Source: Minicystis rosea (GTDB lineage Bacteria; Myxococcota_A; Polyangia; Polyangiales; Polyangiaceae). From it: a stretch of 64,000 nucleotides of DNA. The translations under genes and the position numbers were made by a program. Every line of letters begins with the position of its first letter. Positions within the stretch are counted from its first letter, which is position 1. Shown here in pieces: positions 18,582 to 30,676 of this stretch. Location of the stretch: positions 12,508,377-12,572,376 of the forward strand of contig CP016211.1 in assembly GCA_001931535.1 (NCBI GenBank). Reading direction: 5' to 3'. The notes below the pieces were generated by a model, which saw only the letters and a list, made by a program, of their open reading frames with translations, did not search any database and was not told the DNA's origin.

Positions 18582-19213
18582 GTGGCCCCCGAGACCTCGC
18601 CCCCGGACCGTCACCCCGTGCTGCTCGTCCACGGGATCTGGAAGAGCGGCCGCGCCTTCCGCCGCATGAGCCGTTACCTCGAGCGACGCGGCTTCCCGGT
18701 GCACACCATCGATCTGGTGCCCAACAACGGGAGCGCGCCCATCGAGCAGCTCGCCGAGCAGGTCGCCGCCTTCGTCGCCGATCGCTTGCCGGCCGAATCC
18801 CCGCTCGATCTCGTGGGCTTCAGCATGGGCGGCGTCGTCAGCCGCTATTACCTGCAACGCCTCGGCGGCCACGCCCGCGTGCGTCGCTTCGTGACCATCT
18901 CCTCACCGCATCACGGCACGGTGACCGCGTATCTGCGGCGCTTGCCCGGCGCCCTGCAAATGCGGCCCGACAGCGATCTGCTCCGCGAGCTCAACCGCGA
19001 CGTGTCCTTGCTCGAGCGCATCGACGTCACGTCGATCTGGACGCCGCTCGATCTGATGATCGTCCCCCCGACAGCTCGCGCCTCCCCGTGGGCCGGGAAG
19101 TGCTCGTCGCCGCGCCCGTGCACGCGCTCATGCTCCACGATCCGCGCAGCCTGCGCGCGGTGGCCGAAGCGCTCTCGGCGCCGCTCCGCGCGCGGGTGAC
19201 GAGCGCCTCGTAG
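18582..19213 (+). CDS. Alpha/beta-hydrolase lipase/esterase, disrupted by a one-base frameshift
   Basis: The first frame encodes a lipase-type hydrolase: oxyanion motif LLVHGIWKSG, nucleophile elbow VGFSMGGVVSRYY, and SSPHHGT. It reads to TPLDLMIVPP and then turns into Arg/Ser-rich nonsense ending at 19199. Adding one C to the C6 run at 19064-19069 continues the protein in the next frame as PDSSRLPVGREV...VHALMLHDPRSLRAVAEAL to a TAG at 19213, restoring the catalytic-His region; total 210 residues. Start is probably GTG at 18582. Either a sequencing under-call or a genuine inactivating indel; the same pattern recurs twice elsewhere in this window. Likely hydrolyses carboxyl esters. Confidence 0.7.
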
Positions 19214-19402
19214 ACGCGGACGCACGCGTGCGAAGGCACGTTTGCACACGAGCAACGGAGCTCTCCGCGACGATCCCCCGATCTACCTCGAATCATCGAT
19301 TCCGCGCGTCCCCCCGGCGCCATCATCGATGCTCGTCCGAGGGGGCGATGGCCGCCTGCAGCTCGAATCAGCGAGCTTGCAAGCGGGCGGCGCAATCGAT
19401 GC

Positions 19403-19597
19403 TCAATCGGTGCAGGCGAGCGTCGAGATATCGTATTTGTCGAGGCCGTCGTCCTGATCGGCGGCGGGGCTCACGGGCTCGTTCACGGGCGCGCTCGTCT
19501 CGTTCGAGGCGGGCGCGAGCTTTTGTGAAGGATTCGAGGAGGCGGGACGTTCACGCATGCGTGCCGCCTGAGCAACCGGCGTGCCGTGTGTCTGCAT
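19403..19597 (-). CDS. Small hydrophilic peptide with acidic C-terminus ending in LACTD
   Basis: A 64-residue frame with ATG at 19597, a plausible ribosome-binding purine stretch (GAGAAG about 8 bp upstream) and G+C-rich third positions in its second half. The sequence is Pro/Ser/Asn/Gln-rich, then acidic (DQDDGLDKYD), and ends ISTLACTD with a single Cys. No signal peptide or membrane segment. A leader followed by a short Ser/Thr/Cys tail recalls ribosomal peptide precursors, but no modifying enzyme adjoins it. The flanks (19214-19402 and 19598-19732) hold nothing convincing apart from a CTTCGCG/CGCGAAG inverted repeat upstream. Confidence 0.45.
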   Translation of the reverse strand: MQTHGTPVAQAARMRERPASSNPSQKLAPASNETSAPVNEPVSPAADQDDGLDKYDISTLACTD

Positions 19598-19732
19598 GGT
19601 TCGCTTCTCTCGTACGTGGGATCTGCGGGCCAACTTCCGCGGTGGCGCTGTATCATCAACTTCGCGTCTGCGCGAACGCGAAGTGACATCTTCGTCGGCG
19701 CAATGGCGCGACGCACAGCGTTGCTCGCTCGC

Positions 19733-20787
19733 TCAACGCGTGAAAGCCCGCAGGGTCACCGATCCATTCGTTCCCGACGCGCCGACCAGCGTCATCGAAT
19801 CCGATGCGCTCGGTCCGAACACATCACCGCTCGGGAAGACGTTGACCGTCTCCTCGGGGCTCTCGAGATCGACGCGACGCTCCTGCAACGAGCTGCCGGC
19901 GCCGTCCGTCGTCACCCATGCAATGCGATCACCGCGGGTCACCGGCCGGACATAAAGAATCTGCGTCGTCAGGTTCGCAACGTCCGCGTCATCGCTGCCA
20001 TCGCCGCCGAGCGGGCCCAGGCGGATGCCATAAGCGCTGAACTTCGGCTCGGGGTGGACGAGGCCCCAATCGAGATAGGCAATCTTCCCGGCGGCGCCGA
20101 GCATCGGAAAAGCCTGCTTGCCTTCGAGCTTTCGCGTGGTCGCGGTGTTCGTCCCGCGATCGAGCACGACGACGTCGGCCACGTCGATGCTGTCGGCGCC
20201 GAAGGTCCCATCCGGATCCTCCGCGAAATCGGTCCACGCCACGTGCGTGGTCGAGACGTCCGCGAAGCGCTGCTGCGCCGGACCGCTCGCCACCACGGTC
20301 ACCGCGCCCGTCGACGGCGTGAACAGGAAGACGTCGGTGTCGCCGTCATCGTCGGCCTCGCGAAAGCCGGTGAAGACGACGGCATCGGCGGCGACCCGCG
20401 GCTCGCCTGCATGATCGAAGTCGCCGGCGATCGTCACCGTGCCCTTCGCGTCGCGCACGCGCACCACGACCTTGCCGTCGACCTCCGCCTCCCAAGCGAC
20501 GAGATCACCGGCGATCGCCGGCCTCCGCGGTGCTTCTGGCGCCTCCGCCAGCACCTTCTCGCCGCCGCCGGCGAGGTCGCGCAGGCGCAGCGCACCGCTC
20601 GTCGTCACGTAGGCGAGCGAGCAGCCGTCGACGGCATACGGTGGATAGCCGAGCGTGAACGCGCCGCCGTAAGGATCGTGATCGGCGACCTCGAGCCCCT
20701 CGACGGCGCTCACGTTGCACGCGCCGGTCTCCGTCGGCGCGCTGCAGCCCATCATCCACGCTCCGAGGAGCAGCGCAGAGAACCGCT

Positions 20788-20791
<4 letters not shown>
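19733..20791 (-). CDS. Beta-propeller lipoprotein
   Basis: A 352-residue protein with lipoprotein signal MKRFSALLLGAWMMGC and a mature part built of repeated blades (PAIAGDLVAWEAEVDGK, PRVAADAVVFTGFREADDDGD, DVSTTHVAWTDFAED, TRGDRIAWVTTDG) in the manner of TolB-like six- or seven-bladed propellers. The acidic DDDGDTD loop could bind calcium. Likely a periplasmic or surface binding protein. Its ATG overlaps the TGA of the upstream sigma-54 activator gene by 4 bp (ATGA), so the two are cotranslated. That pairing hints the propeller may report to, or be controlled with, the regulator. Confidence 0.78.
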
Positions 20792-25140
<4,349 letters not shown>

Positions 25141-25242
25141 CCGCCGCCACCCATCCGCCGAGTTACCATTGTCGTGTCTCCGGCCACCTCTTGAGCAGGG
25201 AGCGGGCCATGCATGAATCCTCGGTGCAATGGGGAGACCGAT

Positions 25243-25277
25243 GGCGCCGGTTACCATCGAGAAAGATAACCGGCGCC
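25243..25277 (-). terminator. 11-bp perfect hairpin downstream of EF-G paralogue
   Basis: GGCGCCGGTTA and TAACCGGCGCC form a perfect 11-bp stem around a 13-base loop, 18 bp past the EF-G stop and about 100 bp before the sigma-54 activator start. It has no T-tract but probably terminates or stabilises the EF-G transcript. The word GTTACC recurs three times in this 155-bp gap. Confidence 0.5.
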
Positions 25278-25295
25278 CCGGTGGGTTGTCAGCGG

Positions 25296-27398
25296 TTACC
25301 GCTTCCGCTTGGCCTCCACCGTGAGGTCGGGTGGAAGCCTCGCGTAATGCGAGAGCCGCATCGTCGCGCTCGCGCGGCCCTGCGTGCGACCGCGCAGATC
25401 GGCGACCTGTCCGAACGCGGTCCGCAAAGGCACGAGCGCGCTCACGACCCGCGCGTTGCCCCGTTGCGTGACCGCGCGCACCTCACCGCGTCGCCCGTGG
25501 ATGTCCGCGAGCACCGCGCCGAGGACCTCTTCCGGCGTGATCGCTTCGACCTCCATGATCGGCTCGAGCACACATGGATCCGCGGCTTCGGCCGCCTTGC
25601 GGAAGGCCATCGCCGCGGCCACCTCGAAGGCCGCCGGGCGCGAGTCGACCGCATGGAAGCTACCGTCCAGCAAACGCACCTCCACGTCCACGACCGGATA
25701 ACCGGCGAGCACACCGCGGCTCGTCGCGCCGCGCACGCCGGCCTCGATCGCGGGCACGAACTCCCGCGGGATCACGCCGCCCCGGCTGCGATCCTCGAAG
25801 AGGATCCCGCGGCCCGGCGCGGGCGCGATCTCGAGCACCACGTGCGCATACTGACCCTGACCTCCATTCTGCTTGGAGAGCCGGTGCTCGCCGCGCGCGG
25901 CCTTCGCGATGGTCTCGCGATAGGCCACGCTCGGCTTGCCCGTGCGCACCTCCACGCGGTGCTCGCGTTGCAGCCGATCCACGAGAATGGTGAGGTGCAG
26001 CTCGCCCATCCCGCGGAGGAGCGTCTGCCCCGTCTCCTCGTCGACGGCGACGCGGAACGACGGATCCTCGACCCGAAGTCGCGCGAGCGCCGTGGACAAG
26101 CGCTCTTGATCCGAGGCCGTGCGCGGCTCGATCGCCGCCTCGACCACCGGCTCGGGCACCGAGAGGCCCGCGAGCACCAAGGGGTGTCGTGGATCGGTGA
26201 TGGTGTCGCCCGTGCGCGCGTGCTTGAGCCCGATGGCCGCCGCGATCATCCCCGCGCCCGCGCTTCCGGCGTCCGTCGCCTTGTTCGCGTGCAGGAAGAC
26301 GAGGCGACCCACGCGCTCCGTCACGCCCGCGGTCGCATTGCGCACCATCGTCCCAGCCGTCACGCGCCCGGAGTAAATCCGCAGCATCGTGACCACGCCG
26401 AGCCGCTCCATCGACATCACCTTGAACGCCAGCGCGCACAGCGGCGCATCGTCGTCCGCGGGACGCTCGATCTCTTCACCACCGCCGGGCGGGCGTCCGC
26501 GCGCGGGCGGCACGTCCAGCGGTGAGGGCAGATAAGCACATACGGCATCGAGCAGCATTTGAATCCCCTTGTTCTTGTGGGCCGATCCGCAGAGCACCGG
26601 CACCGCCCGCAACGAGAGCGTCGCGCGCCGCAAAGCACCCTCGATGTCAGCCTCCGTGATGGCCTCGACCCGGTCCTCCACGAACCGCGCGAGCACGGCA
26701 TCATCGAGCTCGGCACAAGCCTCGATGAGCTCCGCCCGCGCTCTCCGGGCAACCGGCAACATCTCCTCGGGCACCTCGGTGATTCGATAGGCAGCGCCCT
26801 TGGTTTCGTCGTCGAACGTGATGGCCTTCATGCGCACGAGGTCGATGACCCCTCGATGCGCCGACTCCTCCCCGAGGGGGATTTGCACGGCCACCGCCCG
26901 CGCCCCGAGCCGCTCGCGAATCGAGGCCACCGCCGCCGCGAACGAGGCGCCGACCTTATCCATCTTGTTGATGAACGCGATCCGCGGCACCCGGTGCGCG
27001 TCGGCCTGTCTCCACACCGTCTCCGATTGCGGCTCGACGCCGTTGCCGGCATCGAAGATCGCAATGGCACCGTCGAGCACGCGGAGCGACCGCTCCACCT
27101 CGATGGTGAAGTCGACGTGCCCCGGCGTATCGACGACGTTGATCCGGTGTCGCACGCCCGCGAGAGGCCCTCCCGCCGGCGCCCAAGTCACGCTCGTCGA
27201 CGCCGAAGAGATGGTGATTCCCATCTGCTGCTCGAGCTCTCCGAAGTCCATCTCGGTGTCGCCGCGATCGACCGACCCGAGCGCGTGAATCCGACCGGCA
27301 TAAAAGAGGATCCGTTCCGTGCAGGTGGTCTTTCCTGCATCGATGTGCGCAATGATTCCGATGTTCCGATGATGGGAGATAGGCAGGTCGCGAAGCAT
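25296..27398 (-). CDS. fusA: Elongation factor G paralogue
   Basis: A 700-residue translational GTPase with all EF-G motifs in order: AHIDAGKTT (P-loop, residue 17-25), switch II DTPGHVDF, INKMDKVGA, SA(H)KNKG region, domain IV RGGVIPREFVPAIEAG and a C-terminal domain V. Switch I reads EQQMGITI: the normally conserved Arg before GITI is Met (residue 59). It is not in a str operon, so it is probably a second, specialised EF-G acting in translocation or ribosome recycling under particular conditions. The ATG at 27398 was chosen over 27410 because GGGGAC lies just upstream and a hairpin occupies 27413-27433. Domain lengths are full; no truncation. Confidence 0.88.
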   Translation of the reverse strand: MLRDLPISHHRNIGIIAHIDAGKTTCTERILFYAGRIHALGSVDRGDTEMDFGELEQQMGITISSASTSVTWAPAGGPLAGVRHRINVVDTPGHVDFTIEVERSLRVLDGAIAIFDAGNGVEPQSETVWRQADAHRVPRIAFINKMDKVGASFAAAVASIRERLGARAVAVQIPLGEESAHRGVIDLVRMKAITFDDETKGAAYRITEVPEEMLPVARRARAELIEACAELDDAVLARFVEDRVEAITEADIEGALRRATLSLRAVPVLCGSAHKNKGIQMLLDAVCAYLPSPLDVPPARGRPPGGGEEIERPADDDAPLCALAFKVMSMERLGVVTMLRIYSGRVTAGTMVRNATAGVTERVGRLVFLHANKATDAGSAGAGMIAAAIGLKHARTGDTITDPRHPLVLAGLSVPEPVVEAAIEPRTASDQERLSTALARLRVEDPSFRVAVDEETGQTLLRGMGELHLTILVDRLQREHRVEVRTGKPSVAYRETIAKAARGEHRLSKQNGGQGQYAHVVLEIAPAPGRGILFEDRSRGGVIPREFVPAIEAGVRGATSRGVLAGYPVVDVEVRLLDGSFHAVDSRPAAFEVAAAMAFRKAAEAADPCVLEPIMEVEAITPEEVLGAVLADIHGRRGEVRAVTQRGNARVVSALVPLRTAFGQVADLRGRTQGRASATMRLSHYARLPPDLTVEAKRKR

Positions 27399-27412
27399 GG
27401 AAGTCCCCATGT

Positions 27413-27433
27413 GCGGCTCGTCTCGCGAGCCGC
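27413..27433 (-). promoter_or_regulatory. Hairpin in the EF-G leader next to the start codon
   Basis: GCGGCTCG and CGAGCCGC form a perfect 8-bp stem with a 5-base loop, ending 15 bases before the preferred ATG (27398) and directly against the alternative ATG (27410). It would hinder initiation at 27410 while leaving the ribosome site for 27398 open, and could take part in leader-based control. Confidence 0.45.
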
Positions 27434-27878
27434 GTTTCAGGTCACGTGAGCGCACACCGATGCGCCCACGGGGCGCCGCGCAAAGCACCTTGGCCCCCGC
27501 GAGCGCACGCGCGCCCGCGAGGCGCCGCGATCATGCGCAGCACCACGCAACGAGGTTCGTCATCACCGCCCCGTGAGCCCCGTCCGCATCAGCCGTGATC
27601 TCGGGCGCGCACGATTGTTCGGCGCGCGCGAGCATTCGTCGCCTTACGGCGATCAGCCGCGCAAACGGGGCACGCTCAGGGGGCGGGGCACGTTAGTTCG
27701 AGAATGACGGATCCAACGCACAGATCCGGCGCATGCCCAGCCACCGCCCGGCACGACGTGCGCGCAAACCCCACGCGATGCAGGGCATCGCGGGTGGAAA
27801 GAGCGCTCTTCGCGGAAGGCCGGGGAATCATGACGGGCTCGACGGATCGAGGGGATCGACGCCTCGAATCGGCGCGCG
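27434..27878 (-). other. Long untranslated leader of the EF-G paralogue
   Basis: About 470 bases separate the likely promoter from the EF-G start. A small frame (27676-27831, ATG start, 51 residues, ending LELTCPAP) exists in it but has weak support. No tRNA or known riboswitch was recognised. A leader this long before a translation factor suggests post-initiation control or an unrecognised small RNA. Confidence 0.4.
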
Positions 27879-27906
27879 AATATAGCGGTGCCCGCCTGCC
27901 TGTCAA
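27879..27906 (-). promoter_or_regulatory. Near-consensus sigma-70-type promoter
   Basis: On the minus strand TTGACA, a 16-bp spacer and TATATT. This is by far the closest match to housekeeping consensus in the window and points toward the EF-G gene. The remaining 88 bp to the endonuclease gene contain only a 12-bp palindrome, CTCGATATCGAG, at 27934-27945. Confidence 0.62.
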
Positions 27907-27994
27907 GACATCGTGAGAGACGTCCGTCCGAGACTCGATATCGAGATCCGTCGTGACCCCTGCCTACCGGGTAAGACAGCGTGGGGCCCGAAGC

Positions 27995-28498
27995 TCAGCT
28001 CGCCGCGTCGCGACAGAGCCGATCCACGCGGCGAAGCAACGTCGGCAATCGATACTCACCGTGCATGCCACGAATCCAGCCTGCGGCCACGCTCGCGTCC
28101 ACGCCGGCCGCGGTGACGTAGAGCGGCTTTTCGCTCTCGCCGCGCAGCACCGTTTCGGCGAACGCGCTCCCCGCGAAGCCGGTCTTGGCCACGCCCACGA
28201 CCTTCACCGCGCCGCCGAGCGCCTCGAACAAGCGGGCACCGAGCCCCGGCTTTCCCTCGGCCGAGAGCCACACGTATCCATCGATCACCACCACGTCCAC
28301 CGGCGTCGCCGCCGCTTGCAGCACCGCGAGGATGCACGGCAGCTCGCGCTTGTAGAACGCGCCCGGCTCGTACTCGGCCACCTCGGTGAGCCGCGCCAAA
28401 TGCGTGGCGGCCGGCGTCGCGTCGCCGAAGTCTCGGAACAGCACGCACGCGGCCACCGCGCCGTGCGGACCGTAGGCAACATCGATGGCAGCGATCAT
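27995..28498 (-). CDS. Compact endonuclease V-like protein
   Basis: A 167-residue protein resembling endonuclease V (nfi), which nicks DNA next to deaminated bases such as inosine. The three acidic catalytic positions are visible: Asp in AAIDVAYG, Glu in YKRELP (following the EPGAF turn) and Asp in VVIDGYVWL; the KTGFAG block near residue 112 also fits. It is clearly shorter than the usual 210-230 residues, missing part of the N-terminal and wedge regions, so activity and substrate may differ (RNA inosine is one option). ATG at 28498 begins directly before the first strand. Divergent from the VOC gene across 265 bp with no clear signal. Confidence 0.78.
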   Translation of the reverse strand: MIAAIDVAYGPHGAVAACVLFRDFGDATPAATHLARLTEVAEYEPGAFYKRELPCILAVLQAAATPVDVVVIDGYVWLSAEGKPGLGARLFEALGGAVKVVGVAKTGFAGSAFAETVLRGESEKPLYVTAAGVDASVAAGWIRGMHGEYRLPTLLRRVDRLCRDAAS

Positions 28499-28763
28499 GA
28501 CGACTCCTCTGCGTATTCTCGTCGGCGCTCTCCGATGCGCACCCGCGCGCAAAAGATCAAGCCCGCGCTGACGAGGCCACCCGTCCTCGGGCGCATGGGG
28601 AAGCGGCGCGGGTGGGTCATCCCATACAGGATGCCGGCCGGCGACGTGGAGGTCTACTGGGATAGGCTCTTGGCAAATGGCCTCGATCCCCGAAGGCCTG
28701 ATGCGCTTGCGCGCGGCTTCGCCAACGCGATAGGGTCGCGCGGGCCGAGCCCGGAGAAACCAG

Positions 28764-29132
28764 ATGAGCATTCGCAGGGTCGTTCCCGACATCCAATCCG
28801 ATCACCTCGACGCGAGCCGAGATTTCTACGTCGGAGTCCTCGGGCTCGAGGTGGCCATGGACCTCGGCTGGGTCATGACCTTTGCGTCACCCACGAATCC
28901 CACGGCGCAGATTACCGTGCTGCAAAAGGACGCATCGGCCGAGATCACCCCTCAAATCAGCATCGAGGTGGCCGATGTCGACGCCGTTCACGCCGAGGCC
29001 GTGAGGCGCGGGGCCTCCGTCGTGTATCCATTGACGAACGAGCCCTGGGGGGTGCGCCGCTTCTTCGTGCGCGATCCCAATGGCATCGTCCTCAACATCC
29101 TGTGTCACCCCAAGAAGGCGCGGGGCGCGTGA
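28764..29132 (+). CDS. VOC (glyoxalase/bleomycin-resistance) family protein
   Basis: A 122-residue single vicinal-oxygen-chelate unit: DHLDASRDFYVGVLGLEVAMD, then PQISIEVADVDAVHAEAVRRGA and the terminal RRFFVRDPNGIVLNIL. His and Glu-type metal ligands are partly present (DHLDAS, near residue 14), the others are uncertain, so it may be a metalloenzyme (lyase, isomerase or dioxygenase) or a binding protein that sequesters a drug. Cytoplasmic, full domain length, ATG start. It ends at a hairpin shared with the convergent zinc-finger gene. Confidence 0.85.
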   Translation: MSIRRVVPDIQSDHLDASRDFYVGVLGLEVAMDLGWVMTFASPTNPTAQITVLQKDASAEITPQISIEVADVDAVHAEAVRRGASVVYPLTNEPWGVRRFFVRDPNGIVLNILCHPKKARGA

Positions 29133-29144
29133 CACTTGCTCTCC

Positions 29145-29164
29145 GGTGACGCATTCGCGTCACC
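29145..29164. terminator. Perfect hairpin between convergent genes
   Basis: GGTGACGC, loop ATTC, GCGTCACC: a perfect 8-bp stem with tetraloop, 12 bp after the VOC stop and 35 bp before the stop of the opposite gene. Probably a shared terminator, without T-tract. Confidence 0.5.
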
Positions 29165-29199
29165 TCCCGAGACCGCCGATTGGATCTCGATCGGTCATC

Positions 29200-30030
29200 T
29201 CAGCCAGGCAATCGTGCCTCCCGCTCCTCGTCCTCGTCTCCCGCGCCACCCGTAGGATCGATGTAGCCCGCGCCATTGCAACCGCGGCAGTCCTCCAGAC
29301 CACCGCTGCGCGTGCGCACGGTTCCGATTCCTTCGCAGAGGCGACACAGCGTGCGAAATCCCGTCTGCGGTGGGGTACCGCTGGAGGGGACGGGCATCGA
29401 TACCCGTGCTCCGGTTCGGCGTGAGACGGTGGTCGATCCCGACTCGGGCGGGGGGCGATGCGTGTCTTGTGCAATCGCGTTGGCGGGCGGCGGCAAACCC
29501 ACCACCGTACGTTTGCTCGGCGGAGGCGTCAGCGCGGGAGCATGGCGCCCTCGAGCTCGGCTGAGGCCCGCAGAGAGCATGGGTGTGCTCGCGTTGCTCG
29601 CAGACGCGATGGTCGAGCGCATGGTGGCGACGCCGGCGCTCTCGGCGGAGGCCCGCGGCTTCATGACTTGGGTCTCGACCTCGGAGTCGCGAACCTCGTC
29701 TGCCATGCTCGGGAGATCGAGCCGAAGCCCGGTGGGCTCGGGGACGAGCGCATGAAGCGCGGGCACGGAGGCGGCATGGAATCGGCGTCGCTGATCCACG
29801 GTGTCGCGTCGATTCGGCGACAGCTCCTCCACGCCGGCGCGGATGGCCTCGAGCGGCTCCCGCAGAGCCTGCAAACCACTGACGAGCGTTGCCGCGCGTC
29901 GGCCTTGCCCCTCGTCCAACGCACCCATTCCGCGCCGGATGATGCGCAGCTCGCGATGGCAGGTCAGGAAACCCACTACGGAGACGGCGATGAGGACGAG
30001 ATTGAGGATCGCGAGGAGAGTGGCGCTCAT
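29200..30030 (-). CDS. Membrane-anchored protein with C-terminal DnaJ-type zinc motif
   Basis: A 276-residue protein with one N-terminal helix (LLAILNLVLIAVSVVGFLTC, residues 4-23), a charged helical stretch, a long Ser/Thr/Pro-rich disordered middle (about 110-220) and a C-terminal zinc site of the DnaJ central-domain kind: CRLCEGIGT, then CRGCNGAGYID (CxxCxGxG twice). One DnaJ-like zinc unit on a tether suggests a thiol- or unfolded-protein-binding role at the inner membrane, but no J domain is present. The ATG at 30030 overlaps the stop of a 26-codon upstream frame and has no ribosome site of its own, so translation is probably coupled. Confidence 0.68.
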   Translation of the reverse strand: MSATLLAILNLVLIAVSVVGFLTCHRELRIIRRGMGALDEGQGRRAATLVSGLQALREPLEAIRAGVEELSPNRRDTVDQRRRFHAASVPALHALVPEPTGLRLDLPSMADEVRDSEVETQVMKPRASAESAGVATMRSTIASASNASTPMLSAGLSRARGRHAPALTPPPSKRTVVGLPPPANAIAQDTHRPPPESGSTTVSRRTGARVSMPVPSSGTPPQTGFRTLCRLCEGIGTVRTRSGGLEDCRGCNGAGYIDPTGGAGDEDEEREARLPG

Positions 30031-30107
30031 GACATCTCGATGGGAAGGTGCCCTCGCCTCTGCGAGGGCAGCGTGATTCTGTTCCGTAATCTCATCTTCT
30101 CAGCCAT
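30027..30107 (-). CDS. Short upstream ORF / leader peptide (26 codons)
   Basis: From ATG at 30107 with GGAGG 8 bp upstream (the best ribosome site in this area), a 26-residue basic peptide beginning MAEKMRLRNR is read to a TGA that overlaps the ATG of the zinc-finger membrane protein. A hairpin lies inside it. The arrangement is typical of translational coupling or leader-peptide control. It could also be an accidental frame, but the strong ribosome site and 4-bp overlap argue against this. Confidence 0.45.
   Translation of the reverse strand: MAEKMRLRNRITLPSQRRGHLPIEMS
30050..30069 (-). promoter_or_regulatory. Perfect hairpin within the upstream ORF
   Basis: GCCCTCGC, loop CTCT, GCGAGGGC forms an 8-bp stem 20 bases before the zinc-finger gene's start. 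Ribosomes reading the upstream ORF would open it, consistent with translational attenuation. Confidence 0.4.
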
Positions 30108-30676
30108 GGATTGGGCCTCCTTGTTCTCGCTACCGAGCACTTTTTCTTCAAATGACGATCCTTTCGTCGGCCAGAGCACCGACCCATCCAATCGGGCCAC
30201 GCGACGTCGGGGTTGCTTGCCCCGAAAACGGAGCGACCCCGCATTGGGCACCAGGCTCCATCCTTTGGAAAATTCCCGAGCATGTTGAGGCATCGCAGCA
30301 AGGGCGCTCACCTTGCTCGTCATTGGCGCACGCTCCCCTTTCGAGCGGCGGTTCGGACGCAGGGCCGCGCGTGAGTGAGCCCGATGACGCTCGCCATCTC
30401 TCCTCCGAGCCCGGCGCCGGCAGCGGAGAATGCATCTCCGCGACGACCCCGGACATGCACCTCATGTTACGGTTTGTTGACGATGTTGATCAACGGTGAA
30501 AGAGACGCACCAGGGTCGATCTCGTGATGACCGTGCCCATGTGCACCACCGATGCGGTGCCGCCCGCGGTGATGCTGTGGAGATCCGCGACGCGATCGAC
30601 GAGCGCGGCGAAGCGCCGCGGCGACGCTCGGCGATGGGCCGTTGTGGTCACCGGCGGCCGCGACTAGATAGCGTGC
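30108..30676. other. 569-bp intergenic region between divergent genes
   Basis: Less G+C-rich near 30110-30170 than its surroundings. Short frames exist on both strands but their composition is not gene-like. A 10-bp palindrome GTTGATCAAC at 30485-30494 is a possible operator for the phospholipase-D-like gene. Nothing else was recognised. Confidence 0.4.

Noticed and set aside
27676..27831. 51-codon frame in the EF-G leader
   Set aside because: No ribosome site and no conserved-looking sequence; kept only as a note in the leader entry.
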